Below, in pieces: positions 8,853 to 17,647 of a stretch of 64,000 nt of DNA. The stretch is taken from contig NZ_CP117229.1 in the NCBI RefSeq assembly GCF_028596125.1, forward strand, positions 1,100,001 to 1,164,000, given 5' to 3'. This DNA comes from Listeria innocua. Its GTDB lineage: Bacteria > Bacillota > Bacilli > Lactobacillales > Listeriaceae. Each line of letters starts with the position of its first letter. Position 1 is the stretch's first letter. A program made the translations under genes and the position numbers. Below the pieces are notes generated by a model. It had not been told where the DNA came from. It did no database searches and worked only from the letters and a program-made list of their open reading frames with translations.

Positions 8853-9122
8853 ATGCAAATTGGAAAAGTTACCGGGAGTTTATGGGCGACAAGAAAAGAT
8901 GAAAAACTGAATGGTTTAAAACTACTACTAGTAGAGATTTGTACCGATGAAGTGGAAGATAAAAGACATTCCATAGTGGCAGCTGATAATGCCGGAGCAG
9001 GAAACGGTGATCTCGTGCTCGTTACAACTGGTAGCGCAGCACGAGCATCTACTGGGGATAATACAATACCAGTGGACGCGTGTATCGTCGGCATTATCGA
9101 CTCGGTAGAACGTTATGGCTGA
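8853..9122 (+). CDS. eutN: Pentameric BMC vertex protein EutN
   Basis: Shell vertex protein of the EutN/CcmL family, 89 aa. It opens MQIGKVTGSLWATRKDEKL and closes with VDACIVGIIDSVERYG, both typical of the pentameric fold that caps microcompartment corners. A GGAAGG site lies just upstream. Its last codons overlap the start of the tandem BMC gene by 8 bases, so the two shell proteins are probably translated together. Confidence 0.95.
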   Translation: MQIGKVTGSLWATRKDEKLNGLKLLLVEICTDEVEDKRHSIVAADNAGAGNGDLVLVTTGSAARASTGDNTIPVDACIVGIIDSVERYG

Positions 9123-9660
9123 ACAGTCCTTAGGTATTCTTGAACTCAGGAGCATAAGTAAAGGTTACGAAATGGCCGATGTTTTTTTAAAAGCTGGCAA
9201 TGTAACTTTATTTACTTTTCGTCCGACATGTCCTGGTAAATTTTTGATTATTTTGCAAGGTGCTTCCGGTGAACTTACTAGTGCGATGCAAGATGCAAAA
9301 GAAGAAGCAGGGAAATTTCATGTTTCTTCTTATATTTTGCATATGGCGCACGAAGAATTACTTGCTTTTCTAAACAATAAACACCCTAAAGTTGATGTTG
9401 ATGCAGTAGGAATTATCGAAATCAGTCAATTGGGTGCTGGGCTAAACGCGGTGAATGAAGCGCTAAAAAAATCAGCTATTCATTTAAAACGAATGACGCT
9501 CGGTGCTTCGATTGGTGGGAAATTTGTGGCTGTTTTTACAGGGGAAGTTAGTGCTATTCAAGAAGGGATGCGGATTCTAATCGAAACCGCAGAACCAAAA
9601 AAGGTGATACATCATACGGTCATTCCTTCTCCTGATGAACTTTTAAAACGCTATCTATAG
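9115..9660 (+). CDS. PduT-like tandem BMC shell protein with a pore cysteine
   Basis: 181 aa with two BMC domains, about 1-85 (SLGILELRSISKGYEMAD) and 95-180 (AVGIIEISQLGAGLNAVN). Cys39 sits in TCPGKF. In PduT the equivalent cysteine from three subunits ligates a 4Fe-4S cluster at the pore, so this shell protein may carry an electron-transfer centre. That is known for PduT and inferred here. The gene overlaps eutN and precedes eutH. Its presence in an ethanolamine operon that, in the visible part, has no alcohol dehydrogenase hints at an electron exit route. Confidence 0.87.
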   Translation: MAEQSLGILELRSISKGYEMADVFLKAGNVTLFTFRPTCPGKFLIILQGASGELTSAMQDAKEEAGKFHVSSYILHMAHEELLAFLNNKHPKVDVDAVGIIEISQLGAGLNAVNEALKKSAIHLKRMTLGASIGGKFVAVFTGEVSAIQEGMRILIETAEPKKVIHHTVIPSPDELLKRYL

Positions 9661-9675
9661 AATGGAGGAACACTT

Positions 9676-10797
9676 TTGAGCATTAATGAAATTATTATTT
9701 ATTTAATGGTAATCTTTATGATTCTAGGAGCCATTGACAAAATTATCGGTAACAAATTTGGCTTAGGAGCACAATTTGAAGAAGGTATTATGGCAATGGG
9801 ATCGCTAACTCTAGCTATGGTCGGTATTATTACTTTAGCACCAGTTTTAGCGAAAATTTTAAGCCCGATTGTTGTACCAATTTATACAGCGCTTGGGGCT
9901 GACCCAGCAATGTTTGCTACAACTTTACTTGCGAATGATATGGGTGGTTTTGCGCTAGCTCAAGAACTTGCGCTAACGCCTGATGCTGGTCTTTTTGCAG
10001 GAGCTATTTTAGGCTCAATGATGGGACCAACAATTGTTTTCACGATTCCAGTAGCACTTGGAATTATTAAAAAAGAAGACCATAAATACCTAGCGACTGG
10101 TGTACTATCTGGTATTATTACGATTCCAATCGGTTGTTTAATCGGTGGTCTTGTAGCTGGATTTTCACCAATCATGATTTTCAAAAACTTAGTACCAATT
10201 CTTCTTGTAGCTGTACTTATTATGTTAGGTCTTTGGTTCAAACCAGAAGGCATGATTAAAGGCTTTACGATTTTCGGAAAAGGGGTAGTAATTGTTGCTA
10301 CTATCGGACTTGTGGCTGGAGCTATTCAACAACTTACTGGTTTAACTATTATTCCAGGAATTGCACCAATTGGCGAAGGTATCGAAATCGTTGGTGGTAT
10401 CGCACTAGTTCTAGCAGGAGCTTTCTGTTTAGTTTTTGTTATTACGAAAGTGTTCAACAAACCACTTATGAAAATGGGTAAATTACTTGGTATGAATGAA
10501 GTTGCAGCGGCTGGTATGGTTGCGACACTTGCAAATAGTATCCCAATGTTCCAAATGCTAAAAGATATGGATGAGCGCGGTAAAATTATTAACGTTGCTT
10601 TTGCAGTATCTGCGGCCTTTGTTTTAGGGGATCATCTAGGTTTCACAGCTGGGGTTGCCCAAGATATGATTTTCCCGATGATTGTCGGAAAACTTGTCGG
10701 AGGAGTAACTGCAGTAGCTGTAGCTATCTACATGGCTAACCGAATGATGAAGAAAAATAAAGCAAAAGAACAAACGGCGGTGAAAGATAATGGCTGA
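9676..10797 (+). CDS. eutH: Ethanolamine permease EutH
   Basis: Integral membrane protein that imports ethanolamine. The 373 aa sequence has about ten hydrophobic segments and the family signature stretches LANDMGGFALAQELA (about residue 85-100) and FVLGDHLGFTAGVAQDM (about 315-332). The start is a TTG at 9676 behind TGGAGGAAC. The 3' end overlaps eutQ by 8 bases. Confidence 0.95.
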   Translation: MSINEIIIYLMVIFMILGAIDKIIGNKFGLGAQFEEGIMAMGSLTLAMVGIITLAPVLAKILSPIVVPIYTALGADPAMFATTLLANDMGGFALAQELALTPDAGLFAGAILGSMMGPTIVFTIPVALGIIKKEDHKYLATGVLSGIITIPIGCLIGGLVAGFSPIMIFKNLVPILLVAVLIMLGLWFKPEGMIKGFTIFGKGVVIVATIGLVAGAIQQLTGLTIIPGIAPIGEGIEIVGGIALVLAGAFCLVFVITKVFNKPLMKMGKLLGMNEVAAAGMVATLANSIPMFQMLKDMDERGKIINVAFAVSAAFVLGDHLGFTAGVAQDMIFPMIVGKLVGGVTAVAVAIYMANRMMKKNKAKEQTAVKDNG

Positions 10798-11236
10798 TAT
10801 TAGTAAAGAATTAATTGAGCAGCTAGTAAAACAAGTTGTCCTAGAAAAAATGGGTCAAAGTTCCAAACACGTTGACCCAAGTGGTATTTTATCCGTTAAA
10901 CTTCCAGAAGTAAGAGTTTCTGAAGAAGACCGTTTAGATACTGGTAACCCTAGTGATGTTGTTTATACAAAAGATTTAGTAACATTAGAAGAAAGTAAAC
11001 GTCTAGGTTTTGGTCTAATGGAAATGAAAGATACAACATTTGATTGGTTCTTAGATTACGATGAAGTAGATTATATTATTGAAGGCAGACTAGATGTTGT
11101 CATCGATGGTAGAAATGTTTCTGCAGGACCAGGCGAACTGATTTTCATTCCAAAAGGAAGCCAAATTAAGTTCTCTGTAACTGGAGAAGCGAGATTCATT
11201 TATGTTACTTATCCGGCTGATTGGCAGTCACAATAA
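10790..11236 (+). CDS. eutQ: Ethanolamine utilisation cupin protein EutQ
   Basis: Cupin-fold protein of 148 aa; the Salmonella homologue has acetate kinase activity. The cupin barrel spans about 55-148 (DEVDYIIEGRLDVVIDGRNV, then GPGELIFIPKGS). The first 22 residues (MADISKELIEQLVKQVVLEK) form an amphipathic helix like the encapsulation peptides of PduL and EutC. The N-terminal module with a TPxA motif found in enteric EutQ is missing here; a similar module is instead seen in EutT and in the uncharacterised protein at 8266. This is the last eut gene and is followed by a terminator. Confidence 0.9.
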   Translation: MADISKELIEQLVKQVVLEKMGQSSKHVDPSGILSVKLPEVRVSEEDRLDTGNPSDVVYTKDLVTLEESKRLGFGLMEMKDTTFDWFLDYDEVDYIIEGRLDVVIDGRNVSAGPGELIFIPKGSQIKFSVTGEARFIYVTYPADWQSQ

Positions 11237-11240
11237 TCAT

Positions 11241-11280
11241 AAAAAAACGATTTCGGCAACATTTGCTGAAATCGTTTTTT
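11241..11280. terminator. Bidirectional terminator between eutQ and the AraC regulator
   Basis: Stem AAAAAACGATTTC / GAAATCGTTTTTT flanked by A and T runs on both sides. It ends the eut operon on the + strand and overlaps the stop codon of the convergent regulator on the - strand. Confidence 0.93.
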
Positions 11281-11830
11281 ATTTAAGTGAATCGCGATAT
11301 TCTTTAGGAGTCATATCGAACTCTTTCTTAAAGACTTTGCAAAAATAACTAGCACGCGAAAATCCTAAATTCTTTGCAATCGTGTGGACGGCCCAGTCAC
11401 TTTTTTCTAGTTGTTCCTTTGCATATAGCATTTTTTGTTCATTGACGTAATTAATAAAATTGATATTCAATTCGTTTTTAAATAATTTACTTAAATAAAA
11501 GGGGCTTAAATAAACATAATTGGCTACTTCTTCTAGAGTGATGGAACGATGAATGTTCTTTTTAATGTAGCGAATAGCTTGTTTGATTTCTTTATGTTCA
11601 CCACTCGTTTTACTGGATGTGGCAGCTTCTTTTTTGGGTTGTTTTTGTTTTTCGTGAGCGGTGTAGTAGTCACTTAAAACATCAAGTACTTCGACTGTTT
11701 CGAGCGAATGAAGTAGGGCAGAGTGATCTGGATTTTTTTTGTTGAAGTCTTCTTGAATTTGTTGGGTAAATTGATTTTCTACCTGACTATTCATCAAAGG
11801 TTGAATATTTACTACTTTTTCTTTCTCCAA
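11279..11830 (-). CDS. Short AraC-family transcriptional regulator, PocR-like C-terminus
   Basis: 183 aa. Residues about 80-183 form the two helix-turn-helix AraC DNA-binding domain (SITLEEVANYVYLSPFYLSK and AVHTIAKNLGFSRASYFCKV, ending FDMTPKEYRD). The first 80 residues are polar and too short for a normal ligand-binding domain. The full-length PocR regulator of cobalamin/propanediol genes has an N-terminal sensory domain, which is missing. The start is TTG behind AAGGAGGGA. It faces the eut operon end and is divergent from the cobalamin operon, so control of the latter is plausible but unproven. Confidence 0.85.
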   Translation of the reverse strand: MEKEKVVNIQPLMNSQVENQFTQQIQEDFNKKNPDHSALLHSLETVEVLDVLSDYYTAHEKQKQPKKEAATSSKTSGEHKEIKQAIRYIKKNIHRSITLEEVANYVYLSPFYLSKLFKNELNINFINYVNEQKMLYAKEQLEKSDWAVHTIAKNLGFSRASYFCKVFKKEFDMTPKEYRDSLK

Positions 11831-12060
11831 AAATCTTCCCTCCTTATTTTATTCTTGCACTAATTATACCATAAAATCGCTTAAAATAACGTTTTATCCT
11901 GCATTTTAAACAGAACAATAAATTCTTTTTTATAACAAAATATTGTCATTTTTGCTTTGTGAATTAGAGAAATTGAGAAAAAGTTCACACTGGTGGCTAT
12001 TTTAAGTGTATACAATGAAAAAAATACGATTTTAAAAGCTTGCACTATTTTGCTTTCTAG

Positions 12061-12102
12061 CCTGTTAGTGCCCTTGTACCAGTGTTTTAACAGGGATATA
12101 AT
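12061..12102 (+). promoter_or_regulatory. Promoter of the cobalamin operon with a 7-bp inverted repeat
   Basis: TTGTAC (12074-12079) and TATAAT (12097-12102) are separated by 17 bases, a good sigma-A promoter 42 bases before cblT. A perfect inverted repeat, CCTGTTA (12061-12067) and TAACAGG (12088-12094), brackets the -35 element with a 20-base gap, a layout suited to an operator. The rest of the 313-base gap (11831-12143) is AT-rich and holds the ribosome binding site of the divergent regulator; no further gene is seen. Confidence 0.72.
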
Positions 12103-12143
12103 GAGATGGAAATAACGCTTTCACGAGAGGGTGATCTTTTCAA

Positions 12144-12638
12144 TTGAAGATTCAAAAATTAGTATTATGTGCGATGTTGATTGCAATGTGTGTAATTGGC
12201 GCAAACATAAAATTAATGGGTTCTGTTGCATTTGACGCAGCCCCAGCTTTTATTGGGACTTTGCTGCTTGGTCCGATGTACGGTGCAGTGCTTGGGATTT
12301 TCGGTCATTTAACATCAGCTTTACTTGCGGGATTTCCGCTGACACTACCGATTCATTTGATTGTTGCTGGAATGATGGGCGTAACGATGATTGCTTATGG
12401 ATTTACGCGCCACAAGCTAGCTGAAAAGAATCAACTAGTTGCTATTAGTGCTTCTAGTGTTGTCGCTTTTGTTTTTAATTGTCCGTTATCATTACTTGCG
12501 CTTTATCCATTAATGCATCAAGCGGTATTTGTGTTATTTCCGGTTCTAGCTATTGGTTCGATTTGCAACATTTTTGTCGCAGAAGTCGTTTACCAAGTAT
12601 TACCAGAACGCTGGAAAAGACGAATTGCCGGGTACTAA
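12144..12638 (+). CDS. cblT: ECF-type substrate-binding membrane protein CblT (alpha-ribazole uptake)
   Basis: 164 aa integral membrane protein with five to six hydrophobic segments and the layout of an ECF transporter S component (AAPAFIGTLLLGPMYGAVLG near residue 32-51). CblT was described in Listeria innocua as the transporter for alpha-ribazole, the lower-ligand nucleoside of B12, working with the kinase CblS. Position at the head of the cobalamin operon supports that call. The start is TTG at 12144 behind GAGAGGGTGAT. It lies upstream of the riboswitch and so should not be controlled by it. Confidence 0.82.
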   Translation: MKIQKLVLCAMLIAMCVIGANIKLMGSVAFDAAPAFIGTLLLGPMYGAVLGIFGHLTSALLAGFPLTLPIHLIVAGMMGVTMIAYGFTRHKLAEKNQLVAISASSVVAFVFNCPLSLLALYPLMHQAVFVLFPVLAIGSICNIFVAEVVYQVLPERWKRRIAGY

Positions 12639-12649
12639 ACAACTAAATA

Positions 12650-12805
12650 GGTGAATATATTAATCCGGGAAAGAGGTGGAAATCCTCTACAGGCCCTAGC
12701 TACTGTAATTCGGACGAAAGCCAAACATATGTCACTGGAAGAAATTCCGGGAAGACTGGTGAGTAGGTTGATGATAAGTCAGGAGACCGCTAGTATATTC
12801 GATAT
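12650..12805 (+). promoter_or_regulatory. Cobalamin (AdoCbl) riboswitch aptamer
   Basis: The sequence matches the cobalamin riboswitch pattern: GGTGGAAATCC near 12675-12685, AGGCCCTAGCTACTGT near 12691-12706, a central ATTCCGGGAAGACTGG stretch, GATGATAAGTC, and the B12 box AGTCAGGAGACCGC (about 12777-12790). The closing stem pairs GAATATA (12653-12659) with TATATTC (12794-12800). It begins only about 12 bases after the cblT stop, so it is transcribed from upstream of or within cblT. Expression platform: bases 12806-12943, ending in the terminator. Confidence 0.95.
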
Positions 12806-12910
12806 CCAAAAACAACTTCTAAGGGAGCGAGTTGTCTTTATTAAACAGATTTTCATGATAAGAAAGTTTCTTTGTGCTACATAGAATTCTTATTGATGTT
12901 AAATCTCTAA

Positions 12911-12943
12911 AAGACGCCAAAGTTCTGTTTGGCGTCTTTTTTT
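12911..12943 (+). terminator. Riboswitch-controlled terminator before cbiA
   Basis: Stem AAGACGCCAA / TTTGGCGTCTT (tight loop AGTTCTG) followed by a T run, 27 bases before cbiA. Expected to form when cobalamin is bound and to stop transcription of the cbi genes. Confidence 0.92.
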
Positions 12944-12969
12944 ATGGCTAAAGCGAAAGGTGAAAAAAG

Positions 12970-14328
12970 ATGAACAAAATCTTAATTGCAGCCGCATCAA
13001 GTGGTGCAGGAAAAACAACCGTAACCCTCGGAATTATGCAAGCTTTGAAAAAAAGAGGCTTCGCGGTTCAGCCATTTAAAGTAGGTCCAGATTATATTGA
13101 TACGAACTATCATCAAGCAATTACAGGTGTTGCTTCCATTAATTTAGATAGTTTTCTCATTGATGATGACGAGATGCTAGCGTCCCTTTTTCAAAAGCAC
13201 GGCGAGTCTGCTGATATTTCGGTCATTGAAGGAGTGATGGGATTATTTGATGGGCTTGGGACTGATCGCGATAATGCCAGTACTTCCTTTATTGCCAAAT
13301 GCACAAAGACACCAGTCATTTTAGTTGTGGATGGAAAAGCTATTTCGACTTCAGCAGCGGCGATTGTTGACGGATTCAATCGTTTTGATCCGGAACTTAA
13401 AATTGCTGGCGTCATTATTAATCGAGTTGCCTCAGAAAACCATTTTTCTTTAATCAAAGGGGCGATTGAGCGTTATACGGATGTACCAGTGTTAGGTTAC
13501 TTGCCAAAAAATGCGGCAGTGGCACTTCCAGAACGGCATCTAGGATTAGTACCACAAGAAGAAATGACTGAGCTCGAAGCAAAATGGGAGCTACTTTCTG
13601 ACCTCATTACCACGCATGTGGATTTAGACAAATTACTCGAAATAAGCAAATCTAGTGAGAACTTATCTACTTCTAAAGCGCAAATGAAAGTAGCAGATTT
13701 TTCTGGGCTTCGTGTCGCTTATGCGCTAGATGCAGCATTTCACTTTTATTATCAAGATAACTTGGATCTGATTCGTTTGACTGGGGCAGAGTTAATTCCA
13801 TTTAGCCCGCTTGAGGATAACGAGGTTCCGGAAGCAGATTTCATCTATATTGGCGGCGGTTTTCCAGAAATTTTTGCCAAGCAGCTTAATGACAACAGAT
13901 CTATGCGGAAGTCAATTTTGGCTGCGCACGAAAAGGGCATTCCAATTTACGCCGAATGTGGTGGGTTGATGTACCTTGGTTCGAGTTTAGAAATGGAAGG
14001 AAAACAGTATGAAATGGTGGGAGTTTTTAACGGTATTAGTAAGATGACAACAAGGCTGCGGAAGTTTGGCTACTGTATCGCGGAACCTTTAGAAGAAACG
14101 TTAATCGGCAAAAAAGGGATGTCGATTCGCGGGCATGAATTTCATCATTCTGTTTTTGAAACGACTGAAACAGCTTGTATGAAACTTTCAAAAAAACGTG
14201 ACGGTGAAATAGTTAAAGAGTGGCGTGGTGGTTATCAAAAAGGCAATACTTTTGCCAGTTATCTCCATATCCACTTCTACCAAAATCCGGCCATTTTAAT
14301 GCAGATGTTTGGAGCTGGAAAGAGATGA
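12970..14328 (+). CDS. cbiA: Cobyrinate a,c-diamide synthase CbiA
   Basis: ATP- and glutamine-dependent amidation of the a and c carboxylates of cobyrinate. The 452 aa protein has an N-terminal P-loop ([13 protein letters not shown], residues 7-19) and a C-terminal glutamine amidotransferase domain with the nucleophile cysteine in [11 protein letters not shown] (about 332-342) and a late RGHEFHHS motif. It is the first gene after the riboswitch terminator, and its stop overlaps the cbiB start (ATGA). Confidence 0.96.
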
Positions 14329-15272
14329 GCGTACTCTTTTATACCATATCGTTTATTTTAGATTTCATACTAGGTGACCCTTACAGCTGGCCTCATCCTA
14401 TCAAGGTAATTGGTAACTTTATTCAATTATTAACGAACGCTTTGCGGAAAATTTTTCATGGTAAATCACTGTATTTTGCTGGAGGCCTATTATTCATTCT
14501 TACAGTTGGAATGACGGGAATTGTTTCGTGGCTCATCCTTTATATTAGTGCAAAAATTGCTTTTTGGCTTTATGCGGCGGTGTTTATTTACTTAGGGTAT
14601 ACGACACTTGCGATGACTTGCCTTGCGAAGGAGGCGCGGAAAATTCAGCGAACACTCGCGGATGGTGATTTAGAAGCGGCTAGAGTACAAGTTGGGATGA
14701 TAGTTGGTCGGGATACAGACAAGCTTACGGCAGAACAAATCAGTAAAGCCACCATTGAAACCGTGGCGGAAAACACAGCAGATGGCGTTATAGCACCATT
14801 ATTTTACTTATTCATTGGAGGACCTGTGCTAGCCTTGATGTATAAAGCCGTGAACACACTTGATTCGATGGTCGGTTATAAAAATGAAAAATATCGCGCC
14901 ATTGGTTTTGTTTCCGCAAAAATGGATGATTTGGCCAATTTCATTCCAGCAAGGCTATCTTGGTTTTTCCTTGTGATTGCGAGTTTTATTTTGAAGTATG
15001 ATGGACGCACTGCATGGCGGATAGGGCTTCGTGACCGGAAAAATCATACAAGTCCCAATTGCGCATATCCAGAAGGCGCGGTAGCAGGAGCGCTTGGGAT
15101 AACACTTGGTGGCACCCATGAATATTTCGGCGAGACAGTTGTTAAACCAACCATCGGCAGTGGAACAAAAGCCGTTACACAAAAAGAAATCAGTCAAACA
15201 ATTCACTTACTATACACAGCTTCCATTATTGCTTTTCTAATTTTTATCAGTATACATTTAATACTATTTTAA
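14325..15272 (+). CDS. cbiB: Adenosylcobinamide-phosphate synthase CbiB
   Basis: Membrane protein that attaches the aminopropanol phosphate arm to adenosylcobyric acid. The chosen ATG at 14325 gives 315 aa starting [19 protein letters not shown], the family N-terminus. It overlaps the cbiA stop by four bases. An earlier in-frame ATG (14220) would add a non-conserved stretch inside cbiA and was not used. Conserved motifs: [34 protein letters not shown] and [16 protein letters not shown]. Confidence 0.94.
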
Positions 15273-15284
15273 AGGAGTGGCACA

Positions 15285-15917
15285 ATGAACTACATTAAAA
15301 ATCCAGCCAAAATTGAAGAGAAAAGTTTTGAAATCATTCAACAAATTATTGACGATATTCGACCAGATTATACATTTCAAAACAAACTAGAGGAAGCCAT
15401 TATCAAACGTGCGATACATACGACAGCAGATTTTGATTACTTGGATAGCCTCGTTTTTCAACAAGATGTTATCCAAAAAATTATTCATGTTCTTAAAAAT
15501 AAAGGAACCATTTTTACAGATACTAATATGGCGCTTAGTGGTATTAATAAACGGCTGTTAGATGAACTTGGCTGTAGTTATCACTGTTATGTGAGTGATC
15601 CAGAAACGATCGAAATTGCCAAACAGCATGGCATCACGCGCTCAATGGCCGGAATTAAACTTGCTTCTTTAAAAGATGGACCGAAAATATTTGTCCTAGG
15701 GAACGCGCCAACTGCGGTTTATAAAATTATCGAAATGACGGAAAGCGGGCAATTACAAGCAGAGGCGGTCGTTGCAGTGCCTGTCGGATTTGTCGGGGCA
15801 GCTGAATGTAAAGAAGAAATTCTTGAAACCGACATTCCAGCAATTGTCGCTCGTGGTAGAAAAGGCGGTAGTAACCTTGCCGCGGCAATCATTAATGCAA
15901 TCTTGATTACGATGTAA
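15285..15917 (+). CDS. cbiC: Cobalt-precorrin-8 methylmutase CbiC
   Basis: Moves the C11 methyl group to C12, giving cobyrinate. 210 aa, normal length. The family motifs are KRAIHTTADFDY (about 43-54, with the catalytic histidine) and GFVGAAECKEEI near residue 165-177, followed by RGRKGGSNLAAAIINA. A AAGGAGTGG site precedes the ATG, 12 bases after cbiB. Confidence 0.95.
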   Translation: MNYIKNPAKIEEKSFEIIQQIIDDIRPDYTFQNKLEEAIIKRAIHTTADFDYLDSLVFQQDVIQKIIHVLKNKGTIFTDTNMALSGINKRLLDELGCSYHCYVSDPETIEIAKQHGITRSMAGIKLASLKDGPKIFVLGNAPTAVYKIIEMTESGQLQAEAVVAVPVGFVGAAECKEEILETDIPAIVARGRKGGSNLAAAIINAILITM

Positions 15918-15932
15918 AGAAGGCGACGAGCA

Positions 15933-17054
15933 GTGGAAGATTTTATTTATTATAATGGCAAAAAATATCGTAAAGGCTATACAACTGGAACGTGTGCAGC
16001 TGCCGCGGCTAAAGCGTGTGTCGAAATGATAGAAAACCAAGAAGAAGTAAGCGCGGTTAAAGTCACAACAACAGGTGGAACTATTCTTGAAATCCCCGTT
16101 GCCTATCAACAGTTTTCTGAAAAAAAGGCAACTGCAGCTGTTCAAAAAGATGGCGGGGATGATATTGATGCCACACACGGCATGTGGATTTTTGTTGATG
16201 TCGAATTAACAGATAGTCCGGAAGTTACTTTAGATGGAGGCGTTGGAATTGGTCGCGCAACACAAAAGGGTATTTCGGTTGAAGTGGGTGAAGCGGCAAT
16301 TAATCCGGCACCAAGGAAAAATATTTTAGCTACAGTACGCGAATCACTTGGCGAAAATCGTGGCGCAACCATTTTAGTATATGCTCCTGAAGGGGAAGAA
16401 CGCGCGAAACGAACAATGAATAGCAACCTCGGTATTATCGGCGGGATTTCCATTTTAGGAACGACAGGTATTGTCACACCGATGTCGGATGAAGGCTGGA
16501 AAAAATCATTATCAATGGAGCTCGAAATGAAACGGAACCAAGGACTTGACCAAATTATTCTTGTTCCAGGTAATTACGGCGATGATTTTGTTCAAAATAC
16601 GCTTGGTTTTGCGAGTGATAACATCGTTTCCATGAGTAATTTCGTTGGTTACATGTTGAAAGAAACCCAACGACTCGCATTTAAGAAAGTATTGATGGTT
16701 GGGCATTTTGGCAAATTAGTGAAGGTTTCAGCTGGTATTTTTACGACCTATAGCAAGGATGCGGATGCGCGGGCAGAAATCTTGGTGGCTAACTTGGCTT
16801 TACTCGGCGCACCATTATCACTTTTACAAGAAGTAGAGAAGTGTAATACGACAGAGGCTGCAGGCGAATTAATTGAAGCAGCTGGTTTTACTCAAGTTTA
16901 TGAGGTAATCGCACAAAAAATCAAAGCAAGGTCAGAACGCTTCTTGAAATTCACTAAGCCAAGTGTGGAAATTGATGTCGTTACATTTTCAACTGAAAGA
17001 GGCTTACTTGCTGCAACGAAAGACATAGAAGTATTGCGGGAGGAATGGCGATGA
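15933..17054 (+). CDS. cbiD: Cobalt-precorrin-5B C1-methyltransferase CbiD
   Basis: S-adenosylmethionine-dependent C1 methylation in the anaerobic route. 373 aa. The conserved opening [20 protein letters not shown] is at about residues 13-32, and VPGNYGDDF and [19 protein letters not shown] occur further on. The start is a GTG at 15933 with a weak AAGGCG site 15 bases after cbiC. It overlaps cbiE by four bases. Confidence 0.95.
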
Positions 17055-17647
17055 TTACAGTGGTTGGAATCGGACCAGGAGATACGAATTTGCTAATAAA
17101 CGCAGCAAGACAAGCTTTATCTTCAGCAGATTCAGTGTATGGATCGAAAAGACAATTACAAGAAATAGCTGAATTAACAACTGCAACGTGCCTATTGTTA
17201 CCGAAAAAATTAGCAGATTTAAAAAATATTCCTCATCAAAATAAAAACGTCGTGATTTTAGCATCAGGCGATCCACTGCTCTACGGGATTGGCAACTGGG
17301 CGATGACGAATTTTTCAGAAGATATTCATATTATCCCGGGAATCAGTGCAATCCAGATGATGTTTCACCAAATCAAGCTGCCGATGAATGATTGTTTTAT
17401 AACGAGCAGCCATGGTAAAACACCAAATTTCGATTTTTTGCTCCAACATGAAAAAGTCGCAATGGTAACAGATTCCATTATTGGACCATACGAAATAGCT
17501 GCTGAAATCTCAAAACGAAATCTAAAAAAAATCATGTTTATCGGTGAAAATTTAAGTTCAACAGAAGAACGAATTCATAAGCTAAGACCAGAGGAAGTTG
17601 AAAAAAAATACGATATGAATGTTGTGGTGATTGTCGATGAAAGATGA
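17051..17647 (+). CDS. cbiE: Cobalt-precorrin-7 C5-methyltransferase CbiE
   Basis: Tetrapyrrole methylase of about 198 aa. It has the family start [15 protein letters not shown] and the [11 protein letters not shown] motif near residue 72-82. Two ATG codons are available. The one at 17051 is chosen because GGGAGG at 17038-17043 is correctly spaced from it and the overlap with cbiD is then ATGA; the 17045 ATG is too close to that site. It overlaps cbiT. Confidence 0.93.

Noticed and set aside
12651-12884. 77-codon open frame overlapping the riboswitch
   Set aside because: It covers the aptamer exactly, with no ribosome binding site, and its sequence is explained by conserved riboswitch elements.
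14220-14324. Longer N-terminus for CbiB
   Set aside because: The extra 35 residues are read from the end of cbiA in another frame; the ATGA overlap start gives the conserved N-terminus.
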